A stretch of DNA of 64,000 nt from Sphagnum compactum (lineage: Eukaryota > Bryophyta > Sphagnopsida > Sphagnales). The notes under the pieces are model-generated. The model saw nothing but the letters and a program-made list of their open reading frames with translations, did no database searches and was not told the DNA's origin. This document shows positions 1 to 11,345 of this stretch, piece after piece (positions within the stretch are counted from its first letter, which is position 1; every line of letters begins with the position of its first letter). The translations under genes and the position numbers were made by a program. The stretch covers positions 13,764,001 to 13,828,000 of the forward strand of contig OZ234498.1 of the NCBI GenBank assembly GCA_965153455.1. The letters are read 5' to 3'.

Positions 1-12
1 CTGATATGGCAG

Positions 13-1339
13 ATCTGCACTTCGTGCTTTCAAGTCAAGAGTGGTGTATGCAAATGTCAGCTATGACCGTATCCTCACTTTGTTAGCATGGTTGAAAGTT
101 TGGGATCCTGTTGGTGAGATGAAGAGCTGGTCAAAAGGATTTTCAGAAGGACTTTCTTTTGTGTCTTCTGCTGTTGTTGTTTCATTTATTGCTGATTTCT
201 ATCTATTGTGCTTTTGATGGAGCAAGAACCTTAATTGACTGGCTACAGATATGGTGGGATGGCGTACATCGTCAATTCGAAGAGAGTCTGAACTTTCAAA
301 GGTTCTTCTTTGCCCTTTTTGTGCCTCCTGTTTGGGTTCAGTCTCCAGTTTTGATTTTCACATTCTTCTTTGTCCTCCCTTCTGGATTTCTTGTTTCTTT
401 AGATGAATTGCAAGGACATGTTTCTCACAGTGAAAAATTGGCCATGTCAACAGCCTCCGAGGAACTCGTTGAATGGTTACAAACATATCGTGAATGTGGT
501 GTATTGTCCAGCTGTGGAAAGCAAATTACCCAGTTTTGAGCAGGAGACTGCTCGAGCAAAAGCAGCAGCTCAAGTGGCTCCAAGTAGCAAGAAAGCAGCA
601 AGTTATCATGACATACTTGAAGGTTGAAAACCACCATTTCCTGATAGCTTCCTTCACATGTTTTTTGATTTGCAAGACTCATGTAAAACCCCACGTGATT
701 TGTGTTTTGTCTTGAGATGAGAAATTGTGCTGTCAGATGTATGAATGTGGGTTAGTGTTTTATTCATTTCGTCCCTTTTTCATTTATGTTGAAGATTTCA
801 ACCAGATGTGTGAAGTCCCCAATTTCATACCCATGACATTTTCTTGAGCTCACTCTAAGCTTAGCAACAACTTGCTATTTGCAGGAACCAAACTCTTATC
901 CTCCTGTTGGTGCTTCTTCTTGTGATTTTTACAGAAGAAATGGTACGAGGCTTGCAACAAGTGAGTTGGCGAAAAGTGGATGTGAGCTTCCATTCTGCAC
1001 TGTGGCCTTTCTTGGCACACAATGCCATACATGTAAGGCTCTTTTGAATGAAGTGTGGGGGCACTATCTTGAGTGCTGCTGGCTCCTCCTCTTTGATCTC
1101 TTGCTTGAGACTTGTTTATGCAAATCGTGATGAAAGTGATGATGACAACAATCGATTTGGTAGGGAGTCTCAAATATGATTTGTAGAGAGATTGTCTCAA
1201 AGGGTTTTGGTTGGTTGGGTCACTAAATTTGCAGGTGAAACAAGAATGGCTGCACTATGAGGGAGCAGGTGTGATTGCACATGTGGCTGACACGTTGAAG
1301 CAACAAGAGCTGTGCGTGTCTTTAGAGGCAAGCTTATGA
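13..1339 (+). CDS. DUF676 putative serine esterase/lipase, 3' end only
   Basis: Last five exons of a plant DUF676 (ROG1/FAM135-like) alpha/beta hydrolase. Model: 13-68, 249-301, 454-622, 935-1032, 1235-1339, all with GT-AG borders and compatible phases. The split codon between the first two exons restores YANVSYDHMVGWRTSSIRRE, a block I recognise from plant members. Later blocks are NSLNGYKHIVNVVYCP, EEMVRGLQQVSWRKVDVSFH and AGVIAHVADTLKQQE, ending in TGA at 1337-1339. About 160 residues are visible. The catalytic Ser (GHSLGG-type) lies upstream of the window; the His of the AHVAD block is the likely catalytic His by family inference. The substrate is unknown; family members are predicted lipid or ester hydrolases. 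No lesion is seen. The first exon boundary at 13 is inferred from an AG and could lie slightly differently. Confidence 0.85.
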
Positions 1340-1963
1340 AGGCAACAAAAGGAGCATGGATTTGGGACGTACTGGGTATTCTCATCCAGGATCTGAGAGC
1401 TCAACTTGCACAAAAGATTCATAAGCAGATGCCCCCATGCCAATCACACTGTTTCCCACACACACTACATAGAAACTCTGGGTTGGTTTTCTGCAGCTGT
1501 TAGTAAACTTAGTTTGTTAACTCTGCAGTCCACAGGCTCCCTTGCAGGTTGTAAATATACTCTTTGTTTTTTTTCTGTTTTTCTTCCTGCTTCCTGTTCT
1601 AGAGCTGCACGAGGTTTTAGGGTTTAGGGTTTTAAGGTTTAAGGTTCAGTCAGGTGCATGCAAAAAAGGGTTATGACCATCACCCATTCTTTGAATAAAA
1701 CACAGGAAGCCCGCATACAAATTTTAGCTAATGGGTTCTTTTGATTAGGTCTTTTTTGGTTCTTGTTATGTAAGCAAGACAGGGTTTATTATTATTTTAA
1801 AAAATTGGTTCGTTGTAGGGGTCTTCTACTGCCAGCTAATACATTTAAATGTGAAATCACTCTTGAAATTGAATATTGCCTACAGTGATGAAAATGTTTT
1901 GAAGAGAAAGCCTGTTGATTGGGTGGTGCTCTCTTTGATTTCACCCATTTAAGATTGCCGTAC
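1340..1963 (+). other. 3' UTR and spacer with a telomere-like tract
   Basis: Non-coding stretch after the hydrolase stop. It holds a degenerate plant telomere-type run (TTTAGGG units followed by TTTAAGG units) at about 1615-1644 and a possible poly(A) signal, GAATAAAAC, near 1691. No gene is seen. Confidence 0.5.
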
Positions 1964-2160
1964 TTCTGTTATATACAATTTGAAGTACAAGTTGGAATGA
2001 CATTCTAAATATTTTCTGTTACATACAATTCGAAGTAGAAGTTGGAATAACATCCTAACATTTTCTGTTACTTACAACTCGAAGTAGAAGTTGGAATAAC
2101 ATCCTAACATTTTCTATTACATACAATTTGAAGTACAAGTTGGAATAACATCCTAACAAC
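1964..2160. repeat. 49-bp minisatellite, four copies
   Basis: Four head-to-tail copies of a unit of about 49 bp, each beginning TTCTGTTA-like, followed by CATACAATT, GAAGTAGAAGTTGGAATAAC and ATCCTAACA. Copies 2 and 3 are nearly identical; copies 1 and 4 have diverged. The units abut with no unique spacers, so this is a minisatellite and not a CRISPR array. It lies between the hydrolase 3' end and the transporter gene. Confidence 0.85.
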
Positions 2161-2990
2161 ATGTTTGTTCCTGCAATTTGGCACCAAACTATATGCTATT
2201 GCAACTCATTGCATTGCGACATTCAATATTAGTATGTTAAACGAGAGTAGTACCCGGGGAAACAAATGGGCTAATTTTGTGCCAAAAAGACAAGAAGTAG
2301 GGAGTAGGGAAGGCCAAGGCAGGGGAAACAAAAAGGTGGCAAAACATGAAAATTTTGTGATTTTTAAGGGATCTTTTCGCCATTTTTCGAAATAAAAATA
2401 ATTAAATTAGCCATACCTAGACATGGGGCACTTCCTAAGTCGCCATATCTCGAGATACGGCACTTCCTAGGTCGCCACTGGGTGGTCACCCACCCTAGCC
2501 TTCCTCCTCCTCCTCCCTTGGAGCTCCCTCTGTCGCCGCGGGTCCCTCCTTCAAGGAGGTTGAGAGTAAGCGCATCGTTTTGTGTCTGTCTCTGTGTCCC
2601 TGTGTGTCTCTGTGTAAGTGTGTCTGTCTGTGTGCGTGGGTGCGCGCGCGCGCGCGCATGCGTGTTCGACGTTTGAATTTCGAGGAGGAAGATTCAGCGA
2701 GCTCGGGGTTGGGTGTTTTTGGAAGAACGAGAATTGGGTTTGAGAAAGGTATTTTTTTAAGACCCCTGAGATGAAAAGGATGATGAAAATTATTTTGTTT
2801 TCTGTTGTTACAAGGGTCCTTGCAAAATCTGGTGTACAGCAGTAGCAGCAGCAGCAGCAGCAGACCCATTGATTTGGATCGTGGAGTCTCCATACAGCAA
2901 ACAGAGGCAGAAGATCCTCAAGCAAGTTGGACCCATCGGTAGACTGTACAAGGACAAGAGAAAGACAAACAGAGACACAGAGACTGACAC
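2161..2990 (+). promoter_or_regulatory. Upstream region and probable 5' leader of the transporter gene
   Basis: From about 2480 the sequence becomes GC- and pyrimidine-rich, then holds an imperfect (GT)n/(CTGT)n run joined to (GC)n at 2578-2657, and a (CAG)n run at about 2842-2861. A possible 5' UTR intron runs from GGTATTTTTTTAAG near 2748 to ACAAG near 2813, but I cannot prove it. ORFs here are low-complexity artefacts. Confidence 0.4.
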
Positions 2991-5398
2991 ATGAGGGAAA
3001 CCGATGGGTCTGCAGAAGAGGAGGAGAATTATGTCTGGTTGCTGGATATAAATGTCAGCTTGAAGCAGCGATGGGCTCAACTCATCATCTGTGGGGGTGG
3101 CTTCTTCTTTGGCTACATGGTGAATGGCATTTGTGAGGTCTGTCTCTGACTAAGCCTTCAAAATGAAATTGCTTCAACTTTCAGGGGCCTCAAAATCTTG
3201 GGTTTCCAATTGAGCATAATGTTTACATGCAGAGATGATATGCATTGCACCTGCTCCCATGGTATCTCTTTCTTTCTAAAGGGTTGGTGTTGTATGCTCA
3301 GCGTTTTTTGTCTTGGCATTTGCACACATGTGGAAGATGACAGAGGGGGAAAATTTAGCAGCAGATAGGCAGTCCGCTGCACTTGTGCCATGTGCACAAT
3401 AAATTGATACCTCTGTTTGGAACTGGATTGGTGTGCAGGAATATGTGATAACAAGCTCAAATTTAGGTCAGGATTCAATCCCACAGGCCTCATGCAAATG
3501 ACTTTGGTACATAAATTCTGTTGTCCTCGGAAGCTTGGAGCTTCATTTCATGGCTCTGTCAATTTAGCTCAGAGTTTCATTTCATTGCTCTGTCAATTTA
3601 GCTCAGAGCTTCATTTCATGGCTTATTTCAACTTGACTGATTTGACATGGGTGTGTTCTGGTGGTTTGGGAGCTCAGCTATGGCTGGTACTTCACATTTG
3701 TGCAGGGACTTGTATACTTGGGAGTCATCTCTTGTTATGGGTTCAGAGCAAAGCACATCCTGAATCCTTGGAGGACCTACTGCAAGCTCTCTGCTGTAGT
3801 GATGGGGTCACATTGGCTCACCAAGGGATCCCTTATGTTTCTCAATTACCCAGCTCAAATCATGTTCAAGTCCACCAAGGTTGTTCAACCTCGTCCTTGA
3901 GTGTTTCTTCCCTCTGTGTTTATGTGTTGTATCAAACCAGGACCTTGTTGAGCAATTTTTCTTTTTGGGCTTGGGCTTGAAGCATGGAAGGATGGATGTT
4001 TGCAGTTGCTGTAGAATGGTGAGAATGAATTTTGGAGTTACAACTCTGTGGGAGGGGGGGCGGAGTTTTTCACTATGAGCAGGTGTTGCCAGTAATGGTA
4101 ATGGGAGCATTCATCCCCGGTTTCAGACGGAAGTACTCATTTCATGAGTATGTGTCAGCCATCATGTTTGTTGTTGGTCTTGTGATCTTCACCCTTGCAG
4201 ATGCTCAAGCTTCTCCAGACTTCAGCATCCTGGGAGTGGTCATGGTTGTTGCAGCACTTGTGTTGGATGCTGTTGTGGGAAACTTGCAGGAGGTCATTTT
4301 CTTGAGAAACCCTGCTACAACTCAGGTTTTGCCTTCTGTCCTCCATCAAGACTTGCGTAGCACACTTTTGCACCAATTGTAGGCATGTAGTTCTTGGCTG
4401 TTGGATAGATGAAATTTGATGGCAATGTCTTAATGCTAAACAACTTCATTGCTACAGATGGAGATGCTCTTCTGGTTGACAGTAGTGGGGTTGCCCTTGC
4501 TCATCCCACCCACGGTGCTCACCGGTGAGCTCTTCTGAGCGTGGTCTGACTGTTCCAATGTACAGCCCCATAACCCACATTTGTTTTCTGCTAGAGAGAA
4601 TTTTATTATTTCCACATTATGTAGTTCATGAGTACAGGAGCACCTATAACAGCACGGTGACAAAGTGCCATTGCAGTACCTGATCTTCAGTTCTGGAATT
4701 TGTGATTCAGATTTTGAATCAGAGGATTTGTGACTTTTGTGTTGTGAAAAAGGATTTTGAACAACACCCTAGATTTTATTCAACTTGACATTTTGTTTGA
4801 ATGGGATGGGGCAGCACCCATATGTGTATTTGGTACTCATATTTGAGGCCTGTGCAACCTTTGTTGGACAGCTGTCTGTTCTTTGCCTCATTGCCCTCTT
4901 TGGTGCTGCAACCACAGCAATGGTGGGTACACAATTTTCCTGTGGTCACTTGTCATCTATTCTCTCTTTTTTCTTGTGTTTGGTTTTGGGGTGTGGCAGT
5001 GTTGTCAAGGGCATTACCAATTTTATTCTAATTGAATTTGCTCTCTTGATTGACAAAATTCTGCTTTACTTGGTGTGTGTTTGAAGGCTAATCAGTTCTC
5101 TGTTGCAAAACAGGTGACCACTGCACGGAAGGCTGTGATGTTCCTTCTCTCATACATCATTTTCACAAAGCCTTTGTCTGAACAACACTACACCGGTCTT
5201 ATCCTGCTTGTGATGGGATTTGTGCTGAAGATGATGGCTGACCAGTCTGATTCAAAGCATAGTAGTCACCACAAAGCCACATCATTACAATTGGAGACTC
5301 CGAAGGGGTCCATGTACTCAACAGAAAATTCGGGCTCAGGGAGTGACAAAATCATTGATGAAGAGGATGAATTCAAGCGGCAATTAAATGTAGTTTGA
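2991..5398 (+). pseudogene. UDP-galactose/glucose transporter UTR2/UTR4-like (SLC35B type), with two lesions
   Basis: Nucleotide-sugar transporter of the plant UTR2/UTR4 class, related to animal SLC35B2/B3; such proteins are multi-span Golgi or ER membrane carriers. Seven exons: 2991-3137, 3439-3466, 3678-3879, 4083-4325, 4458-4559, 4815-4922, 5114-5398. Family blocks in order: [134 protein letters not shown], then a charged tail. Lesion 1: microexon 2 is 28 nt but needs 29 to encode EYVYNKLKFS; one base is missing near 3448-3449, which shifts the frame. Lesion 2: TGA at 4536-4538 stands where the family has Arg (GELF-R-AW), as a CGA-to-TGA change would give. All other exons, phases and splice sites are intact. 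It is either a young pseudogene or carries assembly errors. Confidence 0.85.
3539..3625. repeat. Short tandem repeat inside a transporter intron
   Basis: About two and a half copies of a unit of about 41 bp (AGCTTCATTTCAT, then GGCTCTGTCAATTTAGCTCAG) lie in intron 2, just upstream of exon 3. No function is evident. Confidence 0.75.
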
Positions 5399-6176
5399 AG
5401 GCAATCTTTGCAGTATTTGTATTATTTATAGACATGTATGACAGGTTCTGGAAAGAGAGAAAGAGCCACTCTTCTTCCAGGGTTTTGGACAGCAAATTGA
5501 TGTACAGAGAAACACTTTTAGGTGTATTTCTTTGGAATGGAATTCTTTCTCTAGTCTGGTGCACATTTCCATGCAGCTTATGAACATGTGGAAGACTCAG
5601 GAACTTGGGAAATTTACTGTTGCCCAGAACCATAACTTAAACCTGCAGACTGCAGTCTTCAGGCTCCATGGTGCTTTTAAGTGAATCTAGTGTGTGGCCT
5701 GTGCCCTTCACCCAAAGTGTGAACTTTGTTGCCCAACTACATTGTCCTTCCAAAACCAGTTTTTGTAATTTAGTTGAATTTCCAATGACCAAAATTACTA
5801 ACAATTCAATATCTCCCATACCTTTGGTCTAAACATTACAAAATAACCTCACTAAAATCCTTCTCATTCATGGCTTCCAACAATACCAAAAGTGCAACCC
5901 AATTGCCCTAAATTTTGTAGTTTTGATTTTATTGAATTTTCAATGACAATATTGTTCAATATTCAATAACTCTTGCGCTGGAGGACTAAACATTATGAAA
6001 CCACCCCAGTGCACCCCTACTCATCAAGGGCTTTCCAACAGTACCAAGAGCAGTGGACATCTCAATGTGACAAACACACAAAACAAATAAACTACCTTCC
6101 ATAATAGATAGATATTATTATGGACATTGACATGGACAGGTAGAAAAAAGTCCTGTCAGATAATTATCTACAAAAT
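5399..6176. other. Spacer between convergent 3' ends, with a diverged direct duplication
   Basis: This stretch separates the 3' ends of the transporter (+) and DXR (-). Two blocks, about 5760-5905 and 5915-6055, look like diverged copies. Both run TTGAATTT(C/T)CAATGAC, then CTAAACATTA, then TTCCAACA(A/G)TACCAA. The ORFs here show no recognisable protein. It probably serves as 3' UTR and terminator sequence for both genes. Confidence 0.45.
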
Positions 6177-9100
6177 TCATGCAGCAATAGGTGTTTTTGA
6201 ACCTATCTTGTCACCCACTTCAGAAGCATATTGGCGAGCCCATGAATCATAATGTACAATCTCTTCAAGGGATGGTCTCAACACCAGTTCTGCTCTGTGC
6301 TTGTCACAAGTCTTCTCAATTACACTCACAATGTCCAAGTATCCAATCCTGCAGGGATTCAAATGACAGAAATTCAAAACAATAAGCAAGGCTCTAAGAT
6401 TTAGTTCAGGATTCTGCAACCTGTCAATCTCTTCTCCAATTTCAGATTTTCATAATGCATTGCCAGACAAATCCTAAATATGAGAGAACAAATGATAGAT
6501 GGCTCACTTGTGGTCAAGGAAAAGTTCCACAGCCCTTTCATTTGCTGCACTGAGTACTCCAGTCATTGTCCCTCCAGCCCGACCAGCCGCATATGAAAGA
6601 TCCATTGATGGGTACTTGGCCCGGTCAGGAACTTTGAATGTCAAGTCCCCCATTCTGAACATCAACAAATAGTCAACTACTGTGACACATGCAAGAAAAC
6701 CATGGAAACATTCTTTCTTGCAGAAGGGCTCCAACTTCAGAGTTACAAGGAAATAAATGTCACAAAGAAAAATTCTCACAACTATATACTTGTGGTAGTT
6801 GGAGAAAACAATAACAAAGGGTTGTAAACTTACTTAGTGAAATTCAAGCGAGGCCATGTAACTTCAGAGCAGTGGATGCGTTCAGGCCACGACATTGTGT
6901 ACAAAATGGGCAAACGCATGTCAGGCCAACCAAGTTGGGCAAGCACTGATGAATCCTGTTGCCATGTATAGCCCCAAATTCAGGATACAAGAATAAATGC
7001 TGCAAATCTCATTTTCGGATTACTTACTTTTGTGTGGATTTGAACTATTTTTCTGCTGCATTTTTTAGGTTTTCCAGGTGTGTCATGCTGCATTCCAGAC
7101 TACACAGATGCTTATGCTGGATGGAATGCCTTGGGCTGTTTGAGCTTGTAAGTTTATGCAAGTTATTATTTTTGGTTTGTTTGCAGTGGTTTTTCCTACT
7201 TTAACCAGTGAAAACAAGTGTGCTCCGAGTCTTTAGGCTGTAAAAACAGAATTCAACAACACTTGATTAATTATCCTCTAGCATATTAGGGAAATGTCCT
7301 CCAGCATTTCATCCCATTTCAGAATGTCCAGCTATTAGAGAAAGCATTTCTCCCACTTCACCATGAAAATAGGCAAGAAAAGAGTGAAAAGACAAAATGA
7401 CTAAAGGACAGAGTGATCTAGGATCTGATCAATGCATGAGCAGCAAGCAAGAGGGATGTGCATGTACTGTGTATTTGGAAAAGAAGGGGGTCTTGTACCT
7501 GTGTCTCAATCATGGAATGAATGATAGATTGAGGATGAATAACAACATCAATGTCATCATAATCCGCACCAAAGAGATAATGTGCCTCTATCACCTCCAA
7601 ACCCTGTCATGAAGAACACTGCTCTAAGGAACATATAGCAAACAATAACTTCATGGAGACTGGGTCCTGGTTCTACAACTAAAGTGGAGAGAATAAGGAA
7701 CAAGAATTGCATAACTAACTTTTGGGGTCAACACCCCAATGTCTGAAACACACAGAGAAGGAAGAAAAGAGACATCTGACCACACTAAAACCAACCTGTT
7801 TGTGTTCAATCAGGAATGACCCTGAATAGATCCCAATTCAAAATTTCATAATGAGAGAGAGTGTGTGTACCTTGTTCATAAGTGTGGCAGAGTCTACAGT
7901 TATCTTTCTGCCCATGCTCCAGTTTGGGTGCTTCAGAGCATCTGCCACTTTGACCTCCTTCAACTTTTCAACTGGCCAATCCCTGGGAGAGATCAAAATG
8001 TGTAGTCTTTCAATTGAGAATACCCCCAGGTTATAGAAAATGAAATAAACCATTCATAGAGATCTTGTAGATGTCCCTAGAGCTTCCACAAGACTTGAAA
8101 GAGAATAATATGCTTGTCAATGTTGCTTTTCAAACCAAGCTTGCTCTTCAAATGTTGGCATTCATCAGCTTCCTGTCTGGAGAAGATAATTTTCTAATCA
8201 CACACCACATCATTGCAGCAATCTAGTACAGATCTCAGCCCTGGGGAAGGATCATGAGGAAAGAAAATATCTAAATATGGTTGCAATCTTGTTTGAAGCT
8301 GCTGCAAGGGTCTTTGCTGCCAAAAGTTCCAATGGAGCTGTAAGACGTTGCAAAGTATATGTATAGAACAATGCTACCAAAAACAAGAACTATGTCCCTG
8401 CTGGGGAAATAGGGATGCTACAGAGTCCAACCTTGCTTGGCCTCCTAACACTGTTCAGCATATGGCTTTGTGATCATTCACCCAAAGGAAGGGCGGACAG
8501 AGGGATAGAGACCAGACCTGAAAGCACCACCAGAAGCAGTAAGAATAATGCGCCGTAATCCACCTTCAGGCAGTCCTTGTATACACTGTTATGCAGAAAG
8601 AAACCAAGGTTAACCACAGGTCAATCTGAACCTTGACATCTGCTGCAATGGATCTGGAAAACAGACATGTTGCAGTTTTATCAAGCAAGTCAACAGAGAT
8701 GGCAGAAAGTGTGCACCTGAAAGATGGCTGAATGCTCAGAGTCAGCAGGTAAGATCTTGATGCCATGCTTCTTAGCAAGAGGTAGCACATAGGGACCCCC
8801 TGCAATTAAGGTCTCCTTGTTTGCTAGGGCTATATCTTTTCCTGCTTCAATAGCTGCCACAGTAGGCTGCCAGGCATTCCCATCCCTGCCATGAGTACTT
8901 GCTCATAGATTCTCCTGGACTTTCCTAGACAAGAGAGGGTGAGGACTGCTTCTAGGCGAGCGATCATACCTTAAGGCCAGCACAGCCCACAATGCCTGTG
9001 ACTACTGTAACAGCCTCAGGATGCCTTGCCACCTGCAGTTCCAAAAATAACATTTCAGCTCATTGCTCTGCATTTCACAACCAACAAGGACCCATCTAGA

Positions 9101-10758
9101 CAAGCATCTCTTGCAAAATTGCACAAAAAGCAAGAACTAGCAGCTCACCTCAATTGTGCCTTCTTCACCAACCATGATTTCAGGCTTAGGGTACACATCA
9201 GCAATCGCCTCCCTCAACTCAGCTGCCAATGCCCCATTTCTTATAGCAACCAAACTTGGCTTGAACCTTTTCACCTACAGTAACATACAACATACATATA
9301 GGTACAAAACAGTAAGTTTACAAGTTGCAGAGCAAAAGGATGATCATACTAAAGAGGAAGAGTATGCAAAAACCCACAGGCCTTGATTTACATTCCACTG
9401 CAAGAGAAGCCCACTACTGCAAGGGCTCCTGCACATCCTCACATTAATCTAAGCTTTGGGCCAAGGAAAGCATAAATTTTACCTCTTTGACCCTTGTCAT
9501 GAGTAAGGGTGGTGAAAAATACCTGATCAGCTAGTAAGCTGACATTGGAACCAGCTGCTAATGCAACCACTTTGAACCTGTCAGGATTTTCTGCCACAAT
9601 ATCAAGTGTCTGTGACCCACAAAACCATGTCAGAGATAGAGTAATAATGAGGTAAGGAGAAAGATGTGTGACGTCAATTGCCATGCCAGATTCGTTCAAG
9701 GAACACCATGAGATGATCCAATACAACAAGATCCAATACAGATCTTTTTTTGCACAAGCTTGAACCACATGCAGAACACAAACCAAGGATAAAAACAAGT
9801 TCTACCTGGGTTCCAATAGAGCCTGTTGAACCAAGTAGAGAAATTGGTTTGGGGCCATTTCGTTTGACAACCTCTTCTCCAACAGCTCTGCCAGGCCATG
9901 CTGGTGGCACACCATTTGAAACCCCACTGCCAGAGCACTGCACAGATGGAGTGGATTGAGCTTTTGTCTTGAATAATACAGCCCTCTTGCTCTGCCAACC
10001 TGAAATGCAACACCATTCAATCCTCAGGCTGATATGTTCACCAAGTCATTGAGTTCCATCTTTCTTCCTCCCTCTTTGTCTCTCTTTGTTCTGTAAGAAT
10101 TCAACCTCTGGGATCTCCTAACTGTATCTTCACAAGCATCATGGACATGTGTAAATCATTAACAAGATTGGGCACCAATGAGGTCATCCTGGCTGTTTCT
10201 CTTCTTCTTCAATTCAATTCTGTTTTCCCAGTGTTGTCATCTTCCATGAAATTTAATAGCAATTCAAGGGATGGATAAGGAAATACCCTGGAGCTTGCAG
10301 CCAGCAATGGCAGTCGTGTCAGAGAATCCCAACCCTGTCTCAATCTGCTCGTAATAACAAAAATCGCAACACTGCCTTCCATCAGACCACAACAATTGCA
10401 ATCAAGGGCAAAATGCTTCTCCATAAGCAAAATCTCTGGCTACTCTACTTAGTATGTCCTTGATGTTTAAGCATGCAATGTGTTTGCAACCATTGAGGAA
10501 AAAAGCCATTTCTGGAATACACATTGTTTTCCGCTCACTGTCGCACCCGGAAACCTAAAGAAAAACCAAAAAGAAAGAAGAAACCATGATCACAGACATG
10601 CAATTGAAGCCAGCCACATGCCTAGAGATCATTGTGTCCTTGACATGCAAACAACATCGAAGAAAAGAACACAATTGATGACTCACAGATGCTCCGGAAG
10701 AGACAGTGAAAGGTCCCGCCACGTTCAACCCTGCCATAGCTGCCACCTTCAATGCCAT
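6177..10758 (-). CDS. DXR: 1-deoxy-D-xylulose 5-phosphate reductoisomerase, plastid
   Basis: Converts 1-deoxy-D-xylulose 5-phosphate to MEP with NADPH, the first committed step of the plastid MEP isoprenoid pathway. Twelve exons (minus order): 10687-10758, 9806-9991, 9523-9609, 9149-9274, 8970-9032, 8717-8866, 8518-8585, 7871-7982, 7499-7603, 6834-6955, 6508-6654, 6177-6348. They join without a break into about 469 residues, close to the roughly 477 of Arabidopsis DXR. Residues 1 to about 45 form the transit-peptide region; the conserved PPAWPGRAV marks the start of the mature part. NADPH-binding GSTGSIG is at 78-84; metal/catalytic DSEHSAIF begins near 220; LTASGGAFR is near 243-251; [20 protein letters not shown] near 269-288; then GLEVIEAH. 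The ATG at 10758 is chosen because the in-frame codons upstream are not ATG. The exon 2 acceptor is the second of two AGs 8 nt apart; only it keeps the frame. No lesion is seen. Confidence 0.97.
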
Positions 10759-11154
10759 GAAGAACTTCAAGAGCCGGCCCCGAATCTACTACTGTGTGCT
10801 TGCACTTATTTGCACACGCAGACTCTGCAAGGGAAGGAGAGAATGACGAAGATGAAAGCGACCAAAACAACAGAAGAACAAAAACCCCACTAAATCCCCG
10901 ACGCGAATCGAGGATATGTACCCCGGCAGAATCCCTCCAACTAATAGCAGAATAGCTCTAATTATTACGCGGCAAAGACGATTTGCTGATGCAATTGGGG
11001 ATGCAATTTCATTCCATCGCGGCCGAGAAGTCAGCCAACGAGCGAGCGAGCGCCCGCGCGCACACCAACGCAGTGGCGCACCTTCGCACACACCGAGCCT
11101 CCGCGAGGACGACGACGACGCCGCCACCGGTCGCCCCGTGCAAAGACCCGGCAC
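10759..11154 (-). promoter_or_regulatory. CpG-rich 5' leader and promoter region of DXR
   Basis: Sequence upstream of the DXR start codon is clearly richer in GC and CpG than its surroundings, peaking at 11020-11150 (GCGAGCGAGCGCCCGCGCGC and GACGACGACGACGCCGCC). No TATA box was convincing on the minus strand. The ORFs on both strands here are compositional artefacts of the GC-rich DNA. Confidence 0.5.
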
Positions 11155-11345
11155 CCGTGACCAGGTCGCATGACCGGTTATGACAGGTGCGTGTGGAATC
11201 CGGCCTCAGAATCTGCTGATTCACCCGGTCTAGTGACCGGTCATGACACGCCATCGTGGAATCCGGCCGCAGAAATCTGCTCCATCACCCGGTATCCTCA
11301 CCGGTCACGACAGGCGAGCGTGGAATCCGGCCTCAGAATCCGACT
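11155..11345. repeat. 63-bp GC-rich minisatellite upstream of DXR
   Basis: Three imperfect head-to-tail units with a spacing of 63-64 bp, judged by the core GTGGAATCCGGCC, which starts at 11193, 11256 and 11320. Each unit also carries ACCGGTNATGACA or a close variant, with a partly palindromic ACCGGT. It is GC-rich and CpG-containing, unlike the neighbouring AT-rich DNA, and sits just outside the DXR promoter region. Confidence 0.85.

Noticed and set aside
1964-2160. Possible CRISPR array
   Set aside because: The units abut with no unique spacers, and the context is a eukaryotic nuclear genome.
2482-2893. Several frames over the transporter leader
   Set aside because: They are driven by GT/GC and CAG microsatellites.
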